From: Craspedostauros australis | Lineage: Eukaryota; Bacillariophyta; Bacillariophyceae; Mastogloiales; Achnanthaceae | Direction of reading: 5' to 3' | DNA length: 64,000 nt | Assembly: GCA_026770025.1 (NCBI GenBank) | Contig: JAMXDE010000014.1 | Coordinates: 248,001 to 312,000, forward strand | In this document: positions 45,501-55,251 of the stretch, piece by piece | Layout of the letters: the number at the start of each line of letters is the position of its first letter | Numbering within the stretch: position 1 is the stretch's first letter | Notes under the pieces: model-generated | Seen by the model: only the letters and a program-made list of their open reading frames with translations | What the model was told of the DNA's origin: nothing | Databases searched by the model: none | Made by a program: the position numbers and the translations under genes

Positions 45501-48500
45501 TTTTGGTTTCGTGCCTGGGACTGTCCTCGGAACCACGGGAGCAGAAGTCACTGACCGGTCCGACATTGGCTTGGCTCTGTCGACTGTAGGAACTTTGACG
45601 ACAGGGGGCGTTGCGACTACTCGAGGTGCGGTAACAGCTCTCGGTGCACTCGCCTGCAGAACAGGAGGCGCTGTCGGCCCCGCGGATTTCATTTCCGTGG
45701 CCAACCGTCCTTCCAGGCGTCCAATCTCTTCATCCAAGTCTTCGGCGTCTCGAAATCGTTTCTCCTGGATGGCGTTCTGCATCGATCGTTTTTTGTCAGT
45801 GAGAAGCGTTTTGAGCTCATGGATGGTCGGGAGATCGGTGCGGACGGCTTCGAGCCTATCGATGTAAGCCTGAATCGCCTCTGCTTGCGAGAATTTCTTC
45901 GCTGCGATGGATGTGCTGAGATCCGCCTGGGCCTTGCTGATATCTGCCTCCAGCTCACTCCGGCTCTCGTAGGCCACCTCTTCGCCATCAGCATTCTTCA
46001 CAGAAGCTACCGTCGCGGTCTGTTCCACTCCAGCAGACTTTCCAAGTTCTGCTTCTGCCTCGATCTTTTGTTGCAATGCATCGATCTTTTCCTGCAGTTC
46101 ACCGGCTTTCGAGAAATCCTTCTTAGCAATGGCTTCGTCCATCTTCGTCTTCAGCCCTTCCAGCTTGTCCTTCATATCATCTAGCGACGGGAAGTACTCT
46201 CGCAACTTCTCGCGACTATCGAGCGTCTGTTGCAATGACGAGGCCTGCTGAAAGTTCTTGGTGGCGATGGCTTCGTCGATTGATGCTTGCAGCCCCACTA
46301 TCGCAGCCTCAAGTTCTGCCCGCGAGCTGAATCCTTCAATTTCAGTCGGTTGCTTTGCTGCCGATTCGTCATCGGAAATCGATTCGTCGTCATCTTTCTC
46401 GTTGGACTCCGCGTCTGCCAACCTCTTCTTCGCATCATCGAGCTTGGACTGGAGTTCAGCAGCAACTGAAAAGTTGCGTTCGTCCGCTGCCTTTGCCACA
46501 GCATCTTCTGCATCCGTCACGGCCTGCTTCAGCTCTTCCATCGTGGGCAGGTCTGCACGCTTTGCAATCAACGCTTCCAGGCTTGCCTGCAATGGACTCG
46601 CTTCCGCGTACGCCTTCTTGCTGATGGCATCGTCCAGTTTCTCTTGAACTTCTGCGATCTTTGCTTCGAGCACTGGTCTTGTCATTGGTCGGCGTGACTC
46701 AATGACGGCGTTGAGATTCGCACTACAAGAAGCAGAATGCAGCAGGCAATATGTATTGCAACATTGCGTATTGAAGGGTAAGAGAGAAATCAGATATGTG
46801 AGAAGAGTCGAAACAGAGCGAACATTTGCGCTGACACATGCTGACCATTCACGCGAAGAATGGCGTGACACTTGGCCGCATCCCCATGACATTATCACTG
46901 TGATGTGATATCAAACGTATTGTATTGGATCGCATGGCGCAGCATTGGTGAGGACAGTGCATCAATTGGTCGACACTAACACGGGTACGTACATCTTTTG
47001 TTCCTGTTCGGCGGCAACCTGGAAGTTCTTGTTCTTGACTGCATCCTCCAGGGTCGCTGACTCCGTCTTTAACAGCTTCTTGAGTCCTTTGAAGTCGATG
47101 TCACAGTACGGATCCTTCAACTTCCTCAGAACCTGTTTGGCTGCTACGCTTCGTGCAAGGCACTGCATCTTGGTGGCTGCGTTGATGGTGGACTTGAACA
47201 CAGCGATTTGGCGGCTCATCCTGAACGCAGCCGCAATCTTCGTAGCAGCTCGGGCTGCTCGGTAAACCTTCATCATGTGGAGACGGAATCGGACCCACTG
47301 CACCAAAATCCGAGAGGCGCACTTCTGTGCAACTCTTCGTCCAAAGCGGCCGACGGTTCGAGCAGCCGAATGGACGCGCAGCCTCGCGAGTCGTTCCAAC
47401 TTGATGGACAAATCACGGCGCAGGAATATCTTCGAATGCCCAATCTGCCAATCCGCATCCGTCACGGACAAGCGCTTCGACAGCACGTCAACGAGCTGCA
47501 CGATCCCTGCTTCGGGGCCCAAGTCTTCGGGATTCAGCAGGACGCTGAAGCGATTGTAAAAGCTTTCGTGCTCTTCTCGCAAGGCGTAGCCTTCGCGCCG
47601 GATACGAATCGCTTCCATCATGCCGGAATACCGCAGCTGTCGCAACACTTCACCGGCAGCAAATGAGTTTGCGCTCTTCTTCAGGTTGGGCTTGATGCAA
47701 CGGACATAATGCGGCTGCGTGTTCTCCAAATCATCCACTAATGATTGGAGGGAAGATTTGAATTGAGACGCCACGCTGACACCACGGATGGTGGACCGCC
47801 GCGTGGCTCCTGTGGCTTGCTGAACTTCGCCTTCGCTACCTCCGCATGCGTACACCTGTTTGGTGAGCTCAGATTTCGACGAGTCTCCAAGATCTCGCAG
47901 TTCGTTGCTCAGGGTTTCCATGTTCTTCTCCACGAAGCCGTTCACCGTGTACCGGACCTAAGTACCGCGTGGAGGAATGTGACAAGAGCCAAGCGGCGCA
48001 CGAAACGAGCAGGATCAACAGCAGGAGCATGAACACGAGCATTGTCGTCCGACGGCAGCATGTGATTTGAGATGCATATCGTGAGACGCAGGCATGAATG
48101 TATGGTATACAGCAGGAATCGTGGCGCGTAGTCCGCTGCAAACATTGTAAATGCACTCAAACGAGCCAAAAGGCACACCAACAGTCGACGTACCTCCCCG
48201 GCATAGTGGACAATGATGAACTGAAAGTCGTTGCCGAACTTGGGCGTGACGAAGTAATCATGTCTCTTGTTTGCTCCGTTGTCGTTCTTCTTGGCGCTTG
48301 GGGCGACGCCCGCGTTGCCACCGAACAGCTTGTGCAGCTGGCTGACGAATTTGAGGTCCTTCTCGCTGGAGCTGCCCATTCCGCCCCACGCATCGTCGAG
48401 GGTGTTGATGATGCCGACAGTCCCGTTCCCGCCTTCGATGAGCTCAAGACAGGGACGGTTGTCGTTGAAGGAGATGTAGGTCCAGTCCACGCCCTCCGAA

Positions 48501-50823
48501 GCGTACAGATTCTGCTCCACCTCGAAAAGGTGTCTGTTGAAGTGTCTCTGGAGCTTCTCGTTGCAGTAGTTGATGAGCATCTGTTCGTATCCGTTCGCCT
48601 CGAAGCATTCGAAGCCGTAGATATCAAGAACACCGATGAAGCCGAGTTTCTCGCCATCGGTGGGCTGCGCTGTGTTGAACCCTTCGTCCTTGAACTTTTC
48701 CTGGCTGAGGGTTTCATTGATCGATTTGACGAGCCAAATGAAGAGGCAGCTATATGTCATTTTGGCGAATGCGTCGCGCTTGTCGGATGCCATCGCGACT
48801 GTTTGCTGCTTCTTGATGGTCTTGCCACCGATTGTCAGGAGCTTGGTGAGGATCGCCTCCGACAAATCACCTTCTTCTATCTCGAGTAGATCGCAGGCCT
48901 TTCTGAGGCTGGATTTGGATTCCTCGGAGACGATTGCGATATGTTCACCATTCTCATTGACCTCCTCCTCGAAGACGATGTTGCCCAGATGGAGGACTGC
49001 GGCGACGACTTCAAACACTTCGTCCTGCTGCTCGTCGTCCAAACCGAGTCGGTCAAGGCAGTTCACCGTGTCCACGAGGGCGTCGGCGTCCTTCTGCGTT
49101 TTTGGACTTGCCTTGTTGCTGAGATACTTGAAAGCCTCCGCGCCACCACTCAGACCGAGCTTCTCAAGCTGTTCCGTTTTGCCGGATGCCAGCAGCTGGT
49201 AGAAGATGTGATAATTCCTTTCGCCGTCAATTTGGGTGGTGATACGCGTCTTCTCTAGAAGGTAGTTCGACACCGTCGCACCGACGATGCCGCCGGTGGA
49301 TGTGCTGAACATGATCTGAATGAACTTTCCAAACCGGGAGGAGTTGTCATTGTACAGAGTCTGGGCATTTCCGAATGTTTCCAACAGAGGATTGGATGAC
49401 AGCACACGATCCTCCAAGGCCGCGATCATCTTACCAGTTGGGCTCATCAGCTCTGAACCTGCTGCACCGGTGCGCTTCTTTGTGATACGTGCAAGGTATT
49501 GCATGATGTACTTGGTGGCCTCGGTCTTTCCGGCACCGCTCTCGCCGCTGATGATGATGCTCTGGTTGCGGGGTCGGCCAGGGACGTGGAAATGCGTGCC
49601 GTCGTCGCCCATGACCTCCGAATTGTCTTCCTCGAGGTTGCTTGCGATCCTGCGCACGGAGTCGCGGAGGGCGGAATAGGCCCTGTCGGCAACCTGAAAG
49701 AGATGGGGTTCCAAGTCCGAGAAGTCATCGGCGTTGCGGTATTCCAACATGACTTCGTCGGAATACATGGACCTGCCGCCAGCCAACACGACCGGTTTGT
49801 AGGGATTGACAGAGATCATGATGGGCCCTGCGCTGGTGTAAATGGCATCGCGCTTGTACCGGAGCCGGAGGGCATGCAGCAATGATGGTTCCGTGACATT
49901 GGCAAGGTTGAGAACATCTGACATGCCGACGTAGTCATCCGGCGAGATGAGCGGCGTCAGAAGCGACGAGTCCGATATTTTGTGCAGCGTCCCGTCGGCC
50001 GTCTTCACCAAGGCCGGTCCCCCAAGGTTGCGTTCGTTGTGGTTGGTGTCATCTGCGAGGTTTGCGGTCTCCACCGGTGTTGGCACAGCATCCCCTTCCT
50101 CCGATGCGAGTGACTTCACGATGATGCATGGCATGAATAGGTGCTTCGACGAAAACAACACTGGGTCCGTGGAGGAGAAAGAAATGCTGCCGCCGCCGCT
50201 GCTTTTGGATGGAGTTTTAAACGACGTCGACGAGTTGTTGGTCTCCTGGATGACAAGTCTGGGATCGAAGAAGTACTCCACAATTGCTTTGCCAGTCACC
50301 TATGGTACGACCAATATCATTGCCATTGAATGTGATTGCGAGCAATTGCATGGTGTATGTATTGGGCGTGCGTGCGTGCGCATCGTAGTATAATAGATAT
50401 GTATTGTGTTTGTGCGACGACCCAAAGTGATGGCAAGTCCAATCAAGTGCATCGGGTCCAGGGTAGTTTGTGCACCAAATGGATTGCATGCCAGATGGTG
50501 CAGTAACGGTAGTGTGCGAGTCGGACGCAGCTGGATGCAGTTAGATGCAGTTGGATTGAACGTATGTAACAAATATGGAGCACCGTGAAATGGCCATCGT
50601 CCGATTGCATTGGCCACAAGCAAAGCACAAGACACATCCAGCGCAATCATGTTGTGTGAAATGAAACGTCCCGCAAAGATCCCCCAAACAGGAGCGCCAG
50701 GGCAGCATCCCTTGGGGTTTGGACGAAACGTACGAGATCCACAGCCTTGGCTCTGCTGGATTTGGCGGCAGATCCGGCCCTGCCAGCAGAGTTCTTCTTC
50801 GGAGTGACGAAGGAAGACGACAT
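39597..50823 (-). CDS. Giant class XXIX-type myosin with 20 CBS domains, PB1 and membrane anchor
   Basis: Four exons: 50823-50734, 50299-48194, 47957-46993, 46722-39597 (about 3428 aa). All three donors are GTACGT; phases 0, 0 and 2 all fit. Motor domain in exons 2-3: P-loop GESGAGKT (about 281), switch I NNSSRFGK (about 347), switch II DIYGFE (about 590), and TQPHYVRCIKPN. Degenerate IQ-type neck about 929-1005. Seven UVR-like helical hairpins about 1040-1395; the first is completed only by splicing exon 3 to exon 4. After a Pro/Thr-rich linker come five blocks of four CBS domains (about 1494-3200), then a PB1 domain (about 3313-3400) and one membrane helix followed by RPRR. This layout agrees with class XXIX stramenopile myosins. 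A membrane-anchored motor sensing adenine nucleotides through its CBS domains is inference. The locus is easily mistaken for two genes. Confidence 0.88.
41225..44335. repeat. Three near-identical 1068-bp tandem repeats inside the myosin tail
   Basis: Blocks at about 44335-43268, 43267-42200 and 42199-41161 (minus strand) repeat with an exact 1068-nt period (356 codons). Each encodes four CBS domains and a Ser/Ala-rich linker. By eye the copies differ at only a handful of bases, for example two amino acid changes in the third copy. The flanking blocks (about 45401-44336 and 41160-40205) encode the same fold but are clearly diverged in DNA. Confidence 0.95.
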
Positions 50824-51645
50824 GTTGGCCTTCAAATGCAGCGATGGTTGACGATGATGCTGATGACGATGCTGATGACGATGCTGATGACAAAGTTGAT
50901 GTTGAGGCTGACCGTGTGGCGATGTGATCGCTGGATGGATGCCGGATCCTGAAATGTGCTGCTTCCCAAGCGAAGAGTCAACAGGATGTGGATACGAGGA
51001 TTGCGGAAAGGTGGGTTTGGCTGTGGCCAGCAATGACGCATGGGAAGATCTTCGAACAGCAAATCCACCACGATGCGCGCAATGCCCCAACAATCCTGTT
51101 TTGTGCTTGTTTCGCTTCCTTGCGTGAGGTTTTTGTGCGCGTGGTGCGTTTGATACCGCGAAAACAAGAAGCGTCGTGGGCAAATCGTGCCGGTGACGTG
51201 AATTGCAGCGCGCACTCAACATGTCGCTTCCGTGTCGCAGGCGACACACTTCGTCTGTTTCATTCGCTGGTCGGAAATCAAATCCATTCCCGCAAGACCA
51301 GGCGACATTGGCACGCTTCTCGTGTTGCCAAAGATCCGAGCGTGACGTTTGTTGGCTCGTGCGTCACCTGATACAGTGCACTTCGTGGTTGTTTTCTGCT
51401 TTGGTCTGTTGTGCTCTACTCCATGGATGGCTCGTGCATGTGTACACTCCTGTGCAACCAGAGGATGATTTCTTCTATCCCCTGCGATCACTGTGCGAAT
51501 TGGCACGCCTGCATCCCGTTTGATAGACGACTTTGCAGTAGAGCAGTGTAAAGTGGAGTGAAGTGGAGTTCTCTGTTCTATTCTACCTCGTACTCGGCAC
51601 AATAATATCTGTTTGTTATGTGTGCGTGGGTTACATTTACGAGAT
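50824..51645. other. Upstream region of the myosin and 3' region of the secreted protein
   Basis: About 820 nt. TGATGACGATGC-type repeats at about 50848-50900 lie immediately upstream of the myosin ATG and are probably 5' UTR. No further gene recognised. Confidence 0.55.
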
Positions 51646-54600
51646 TTAGGTACAGAAGGCGGAGACTGGTTTCGGGCAGGCAGCAGCTGGATCGCTGATG
51701 GTGTAGGTCTGGCCAGGAGGGCCAGGGCACATGTCCGTTTTGGCACAGTCTTGGCAACCCGAAGCGGGGGAGCAGGTACCGGCGGTGATGACGAGATCGT
51801 CAATCGCCGCGTTGTCGTTGGCAGCGCCGTTGCAACTGTTTCGCGACATGCACGCGCCGTCTCCAATGTTCACGCTGCCCAAAGTCTTGCTTGCGCCAGC
51901 GTGCAGGTCCTTGCAGGAAGCTGAACCTTGGCAAGCGTTCGTACCGATGAAGATGTCAGCGATCTGAGGAGTGACGGTCGTTCCTTGGTTGGCACGCAGT
52001 GCGAGAGCGTTGCAGCTTTCATTGCCATTGCATGCCGCTTGCTCGACACGAATGTTACCGTACACGTTCACTCCGAGATCTTGGCAGCCGCAGGTACCAG
52101 TGCATGCGGCCGGTCCGATGATGACGTACCCAATATCAGCACTCTCGCCGGGACGGACTTCGACTCGGAACACGCTCGGCACTTCACTTGGGACGATGCT
52201 TGGAGCGCTGCTGGGCGCAATGCCGGGAGTTGGAGCTTCGCTCGGCGAACTACTGATACTTGGAGCGTCGGTGGGCCCTGGAGTTGTGGTAGGTGCGGCG
52301 CTTCCGGTTGGACTGGGTGTTGCAGGTGGTGTCGGTGGGGCCGCACCAGGGGGGCTGGTAACCATCAAGGTCGGTTCAAAGCTTTCACTGGGTGCGACGC
52401 TCCTGGAAGGAACCATGCTCGGTTCTTCGCTGAAGCTTGGGGTCGAGCTTGGTGCGATGCTTTTGGAGGGCATCAAGGTGGGTTCCAGGCTTTTACTCGG
52501 TGCCTGACTGACGGAGGGTTCTTGAGTAGTTGTTGGAGGGGGCACCCCACGTGGCTCGAATCTGCCAAGGCTCCAGCAGGACTTGAATCCCAAGCAGCTT
52601 CCGATGATGATGGAATCCGGGGCCACGTCGATGCAAGATTCGTCCGCTGCGCACGAATCTGGAGTGATGGTGAATACAGAGTCGTCGGATGTGAGGCAGG
52701 AAGAGCCCGAAGAACCTGGGCAACATGCCGCGTTCAGATCTCTGCATCGCATCTCAAGCTCGATCGAGGTTCCGGTGAGGAAAGTTCCACTTCCTTCGAG
52801 AGCGGCAAGGATGGCTGCGATGGCATTCGGGTCATTTTTGATACGGTCGAAGCGCGACTGGGCCTCGCTGGGCGAAGAGGGAGTTGCTGTGTCCGGACCG
52901 CATCCAAAGATGCTCTTCACCAGCCTGTCCTTGTTGGATGGGAGCCGCTCGACGGCATTGACGAAGTTCGTGCACACACCCACGTTGTCATCGCAGAGGA
53001 CAACAGGCGCAGGGGTAATTGCTGATCTGACATCGCCTGGTGTCGTCAAGCATACGCTCTGGAAGACTGTCTTGTTGATAGTCGGGGCATCAGTGGGGTT
53101 CACTGTCGGTCCGTCTGATGGCAATAAGCTCGGGAAGTTGGAGGGCCCATTCGATGGAAGCATGCTCGGCTGATCTGACGGCGCATCAGATGGCGTGGCT
53201 GTTGGTCCGTTAGACGGGAGCTCGGACGGCAGCACGGACGGGACGTCACTCGCAAGTGGAGTGGGTGCGAAAGTTGGACATTCAGTAGGTCGGTCGGCTC
53301 TGTTGACGCAGAACTCCGAGACAGCGGCGCCGGTTGGGTTATCGGCACCGTCCTTCGGACAGGCGAGAGATGGGTTGACGATGACGTAAACCTGGGAAAA
53401 TGGGTGTGGGCAGCCTTGCGTGAAGCATCCTTGGCAAACCTCGGTTCCGTCGCAGCTATCCTCCGGCACGACGATGTCGGTTGTCATGAGATCGTTCAGC
53501 CCGAGGCTTTCGCAGGCGGAGCTGCCGTTGCAGGCACCGTCGTTGATGACGAGGTCTCCCCCAATCTTCCCTCCTGGAGCAGCGGCGACGGATCCGTGTG
53601 CAGATGTGCAGGCGTTGGAGTTTGTGCAGGCATTCTGGCCAATGTTGACGTTGCTGATGGTGCGGGCCGCTGTGGCTTGTTTCGCACGCCTTCCGACGCC
53701 TGTGCACGAGTTGCTCCCGATGCAGGCACTGTTCTGGACGATCGCGTCACCGTACGAGAAGGCGCCAAGGTCGGTGCACGAACCACCGCTTGTGCAGGAG
53801 ACTTGTCCAACGAACGTGACGCCGGAGCTGACGACCGGGTCTTCGTTTTGATTGAGGCCTTCGCATGCGGAGTTGCCAGTGCAGGCAGACTCCAGAATGA
53901 GCGGATTTGGACCCACGTCGGCGCACGCAGAGGTCCCAGTGCAGGCATCCAAAGCCACGGTCATGTACGCGGTTGGACTAGTCGAGGAACATGCGCTGCT
54001 AGCGCAGCATACTCCGCTGGCGTTGCTGCACGCAGTTTCGATGTCGGCAGGCAGAGCTGTGACCAACGCCGTTCCGGTGGTTGCCACCTCTTCAAGCTGC
54101 CGTGACAGCTCTGGGTTGTATGCGTATCGGTTGAAGAGGACGCGCGCTGCATTCTCTCCCAAGTTGCCGGCGCACCCAAAGTACGTTCGCAGATCGGGAG
54201 TGCTGCGGACGGCAAGGATTGCTTGGCGACAGGATGCCTTTTCCTTGTTGCAAATGAGTGTCTTGACTGCCTGCTCTGCTGGCGTGAGCGCTGGTGTGGG
54301 GTCTACGTCCGGGTTGCACACAACGATGATGCTTGCATCAAACGCAGTGGGGGCCGAAGTTGCCACAGCACTTGGCGAAGATGAAGGCGTAACACTTGGC
54401 CCTGAGCTCGGGTTGCCGCTTGCTTCGGCACTCGGGACGGTAGATGACGTGATAGTTGGTCCGGAGGTGGGTCGGGACGTCGGCATGGAAGTTGGGGCTG
54501 AAGTTGGTCGGGAAGTAGGCATGGAGGTTGGCTGAGAAGTCGGACGAGAAGTAGGCATGGAGGTTGGCTGAGAAGTAGGCCGAGAAGTAGGCATGGAGGT

Positions 54601-55251
54601 TGGCTGAGAAGTAGGCCGAGAAGTAGGGCTGGAGGTTGGCTGAGAAGTCAGACGAGAAGTAAGCATGGAGGTTGGCACAGAAGTTGTTCCTGCAATCGGT
54701 GTGGAAGTTGGCAGAGTTGTCGGCCCGGATGTTGGTGCAGCAGTTGGCGACACGGTGGGCCCGCTGGTTGGTGCTGAAGTTGGTCTTGAGGTCAGGGCAG
54801 AGGTAGGTACGTCCGTTGGTGAAGAAGTGGGGGCCAAGGTGGGTGACGGAGTAGTGAGAGTTGAGGTTGGGGAGCTTGTGGGAGCCGAGGTTGGATTGCT
54901 TGTGATGCAGCCACTCTTGCTTTGTCCACTACCAACACCACCATCACCACTGCTGGTGCCACCACCCTTGCCTTTGCCTTTGCCACTACCGACATCGCCG
55001 CTGGTGGTGTCGCAGCTGCTGCCACTCAGGCCCTTGCTCTTGCCCTGGCTCTTGCCCTTTCCTTTCGTCGTGAGACCATCGCTCTTGTCGGTGCTGTCCA
55101 TGTCGTCTGCTTCAAGTAGACGTGTAGTGCGGAGCAAGCCATCGCGGTACTTCTTGCGCGCCACATCTCCACGACCGTGCAGAACTGCGTCAGTCATCGC
55201 CATGCTGGCAAGAAGCAGCGCGCCCATCATGGCGACCTTGAACTTGAACAT
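51646..55251 (-). CDS. Secreted PTS-repeat protein with duplicated Cys-rich modules
   Basis: Single exon, 1201 aa from the ATG at 55251, chosen because it gives a signal peptide (MFKFKVAMMGALLLASMAMTDA). The frame is open upstream but shows no similarity. Residues 60-115 are Gly/Lys/Ser-rich. Residues about 120-290 are PTSxPTS repeats, likely O-glycosylated and extended, as in many diatom wall or surface proteins. Two homologous modules follow (about 305-655 and 745-1201): a Cys-bearing helical part, seven C-x(5)-C units spaced by short strands (ACTGTSAC, ACIGSNSC, ACNGNESC), and an ending with a Cys cluster and ACPK. Ser/Pro-rich spacers separate them. No C-terminal anchor is seen. Function unknown; cell-wall or adhesive matrix is a guess. 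Confidence 0.85.
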   Translation of the reverse strand: MFKFKVAMMGALLLASMAMTDAVLHGRGDVARKKYRDGLLRTTRLLEADDMDSTDKSDGLTTKGKGKSQGKSKGLSGSSCDTTSGDVGSGKGKGKGGGTSSGDGGVGSGQSKSGCITSNPTSAPTSSPTSTLTTPSPTLAPTSSPTDVPTSALTSRPTSAPTSGPTVSPTAAPTSGPTTLPTSTPIAGTTSVPTSMLTSRLTSQPTSSPTSRPTSQPTSMPTSRPTSQPTSMPTSRPTSQPTSMPTSRPTSAPTSMPTSRPTSGPTITSSTVPSAEASGNPSSGPSVTPSSSPSAVATSAPTAFDASIIVVCNPDVDPTPALTPAEQAVKTLICNKEKASCRQAILAVRSTPDLRTYFGCAGNLGENAARVLFNRYAYNPELSRQLEEVATTGTALVTALPADIETACSNASGVCCASSACSSTSPTAYMTVALDACTGTSACADVGPNPLILESACTGNSACEGLNQNEDPVVSSGVTFVGQVSCTSGGSCTDLGAFSYGDAIVQNSACIGSNSCTGVGRRAKQATAARTISNVNIGQNACTNSNACTSAHGSVAAAPGGKIGGDLVINDGACNGSSACESLGLNDLMTTDIVVPEDSCDGTEVCQGCFTQGCPHPFSQVYVIVNPSLACPKDGADNPTGAAVSEFCVNRADRPTECPTFAPTPLASDVPSVLPSELPSNGPTATPSDAPSDQPSMLPSNGPSNFPSLLPSDGPTVNPTDAPTINKTVFQSVCLTTPGDVRSAITPAPVVLCDDNVGVCTNFVNAVERLPSNKDRLVKSIFGCGPDTATPSSPSEAQSRFDRIKNDPNAIAAILAALEGSGTFLTGTSIELEMRCRDLNAACCPGSSGSSCLTSDDSVFTITPDSCAADESCIDVAPDSIIIGSCLGFKSCWSLGRFEPRGVPPPTTTQEPSVSQAPSKSLEPTLMPSKSIAPSSTPSFSEEPSMVPSRSVAPSESFEPTLMVTSPPGAAPPTPPATPSPTGSAAPTTTPGPTDAPSISSSPSEAPTPGIAPSSAPSIVPSEVPSVFRVEVRPGESADIGYVIIGPAACTGTCGCQDLGVNVYGNIRVEQAACNGNESCNALALRANQGTTVTPQIADIFIGTNACQGSASCKDLHAGASKTLGSVNIGDGACMSRNSCNGAANDNAAIDDLVITAGTCSPASGCQDCAKTDMCPGPPGQTYTISDPAAACPKPVSAFCT
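54480..54677. repeat. 36-bp minisatellite encoding SQPTSMPTSRPT
   Basis: About five tandem copies of a 36-nt unit in the reading frame of the secreted protein, each encoding 12 residues. Copies are nearly identical, so length variation between alleles is likely. Confidence 0.9.

Noticed and set aside
39957-46184. Many repeated plus-strand open frames of 100-200 codons
   Set aside because: They recur with the 1068-nt period because they are antisense to the repeated CBS blocks of the myosin tail.
39597-46685. A stand-alone CBS/PB1 gene starting at the ATG at 46685
   Set aside because: The upstream acceptor, the matching phase with the myosin exon, and the split helical repeat favour one gene; the ATG is an internal Met.
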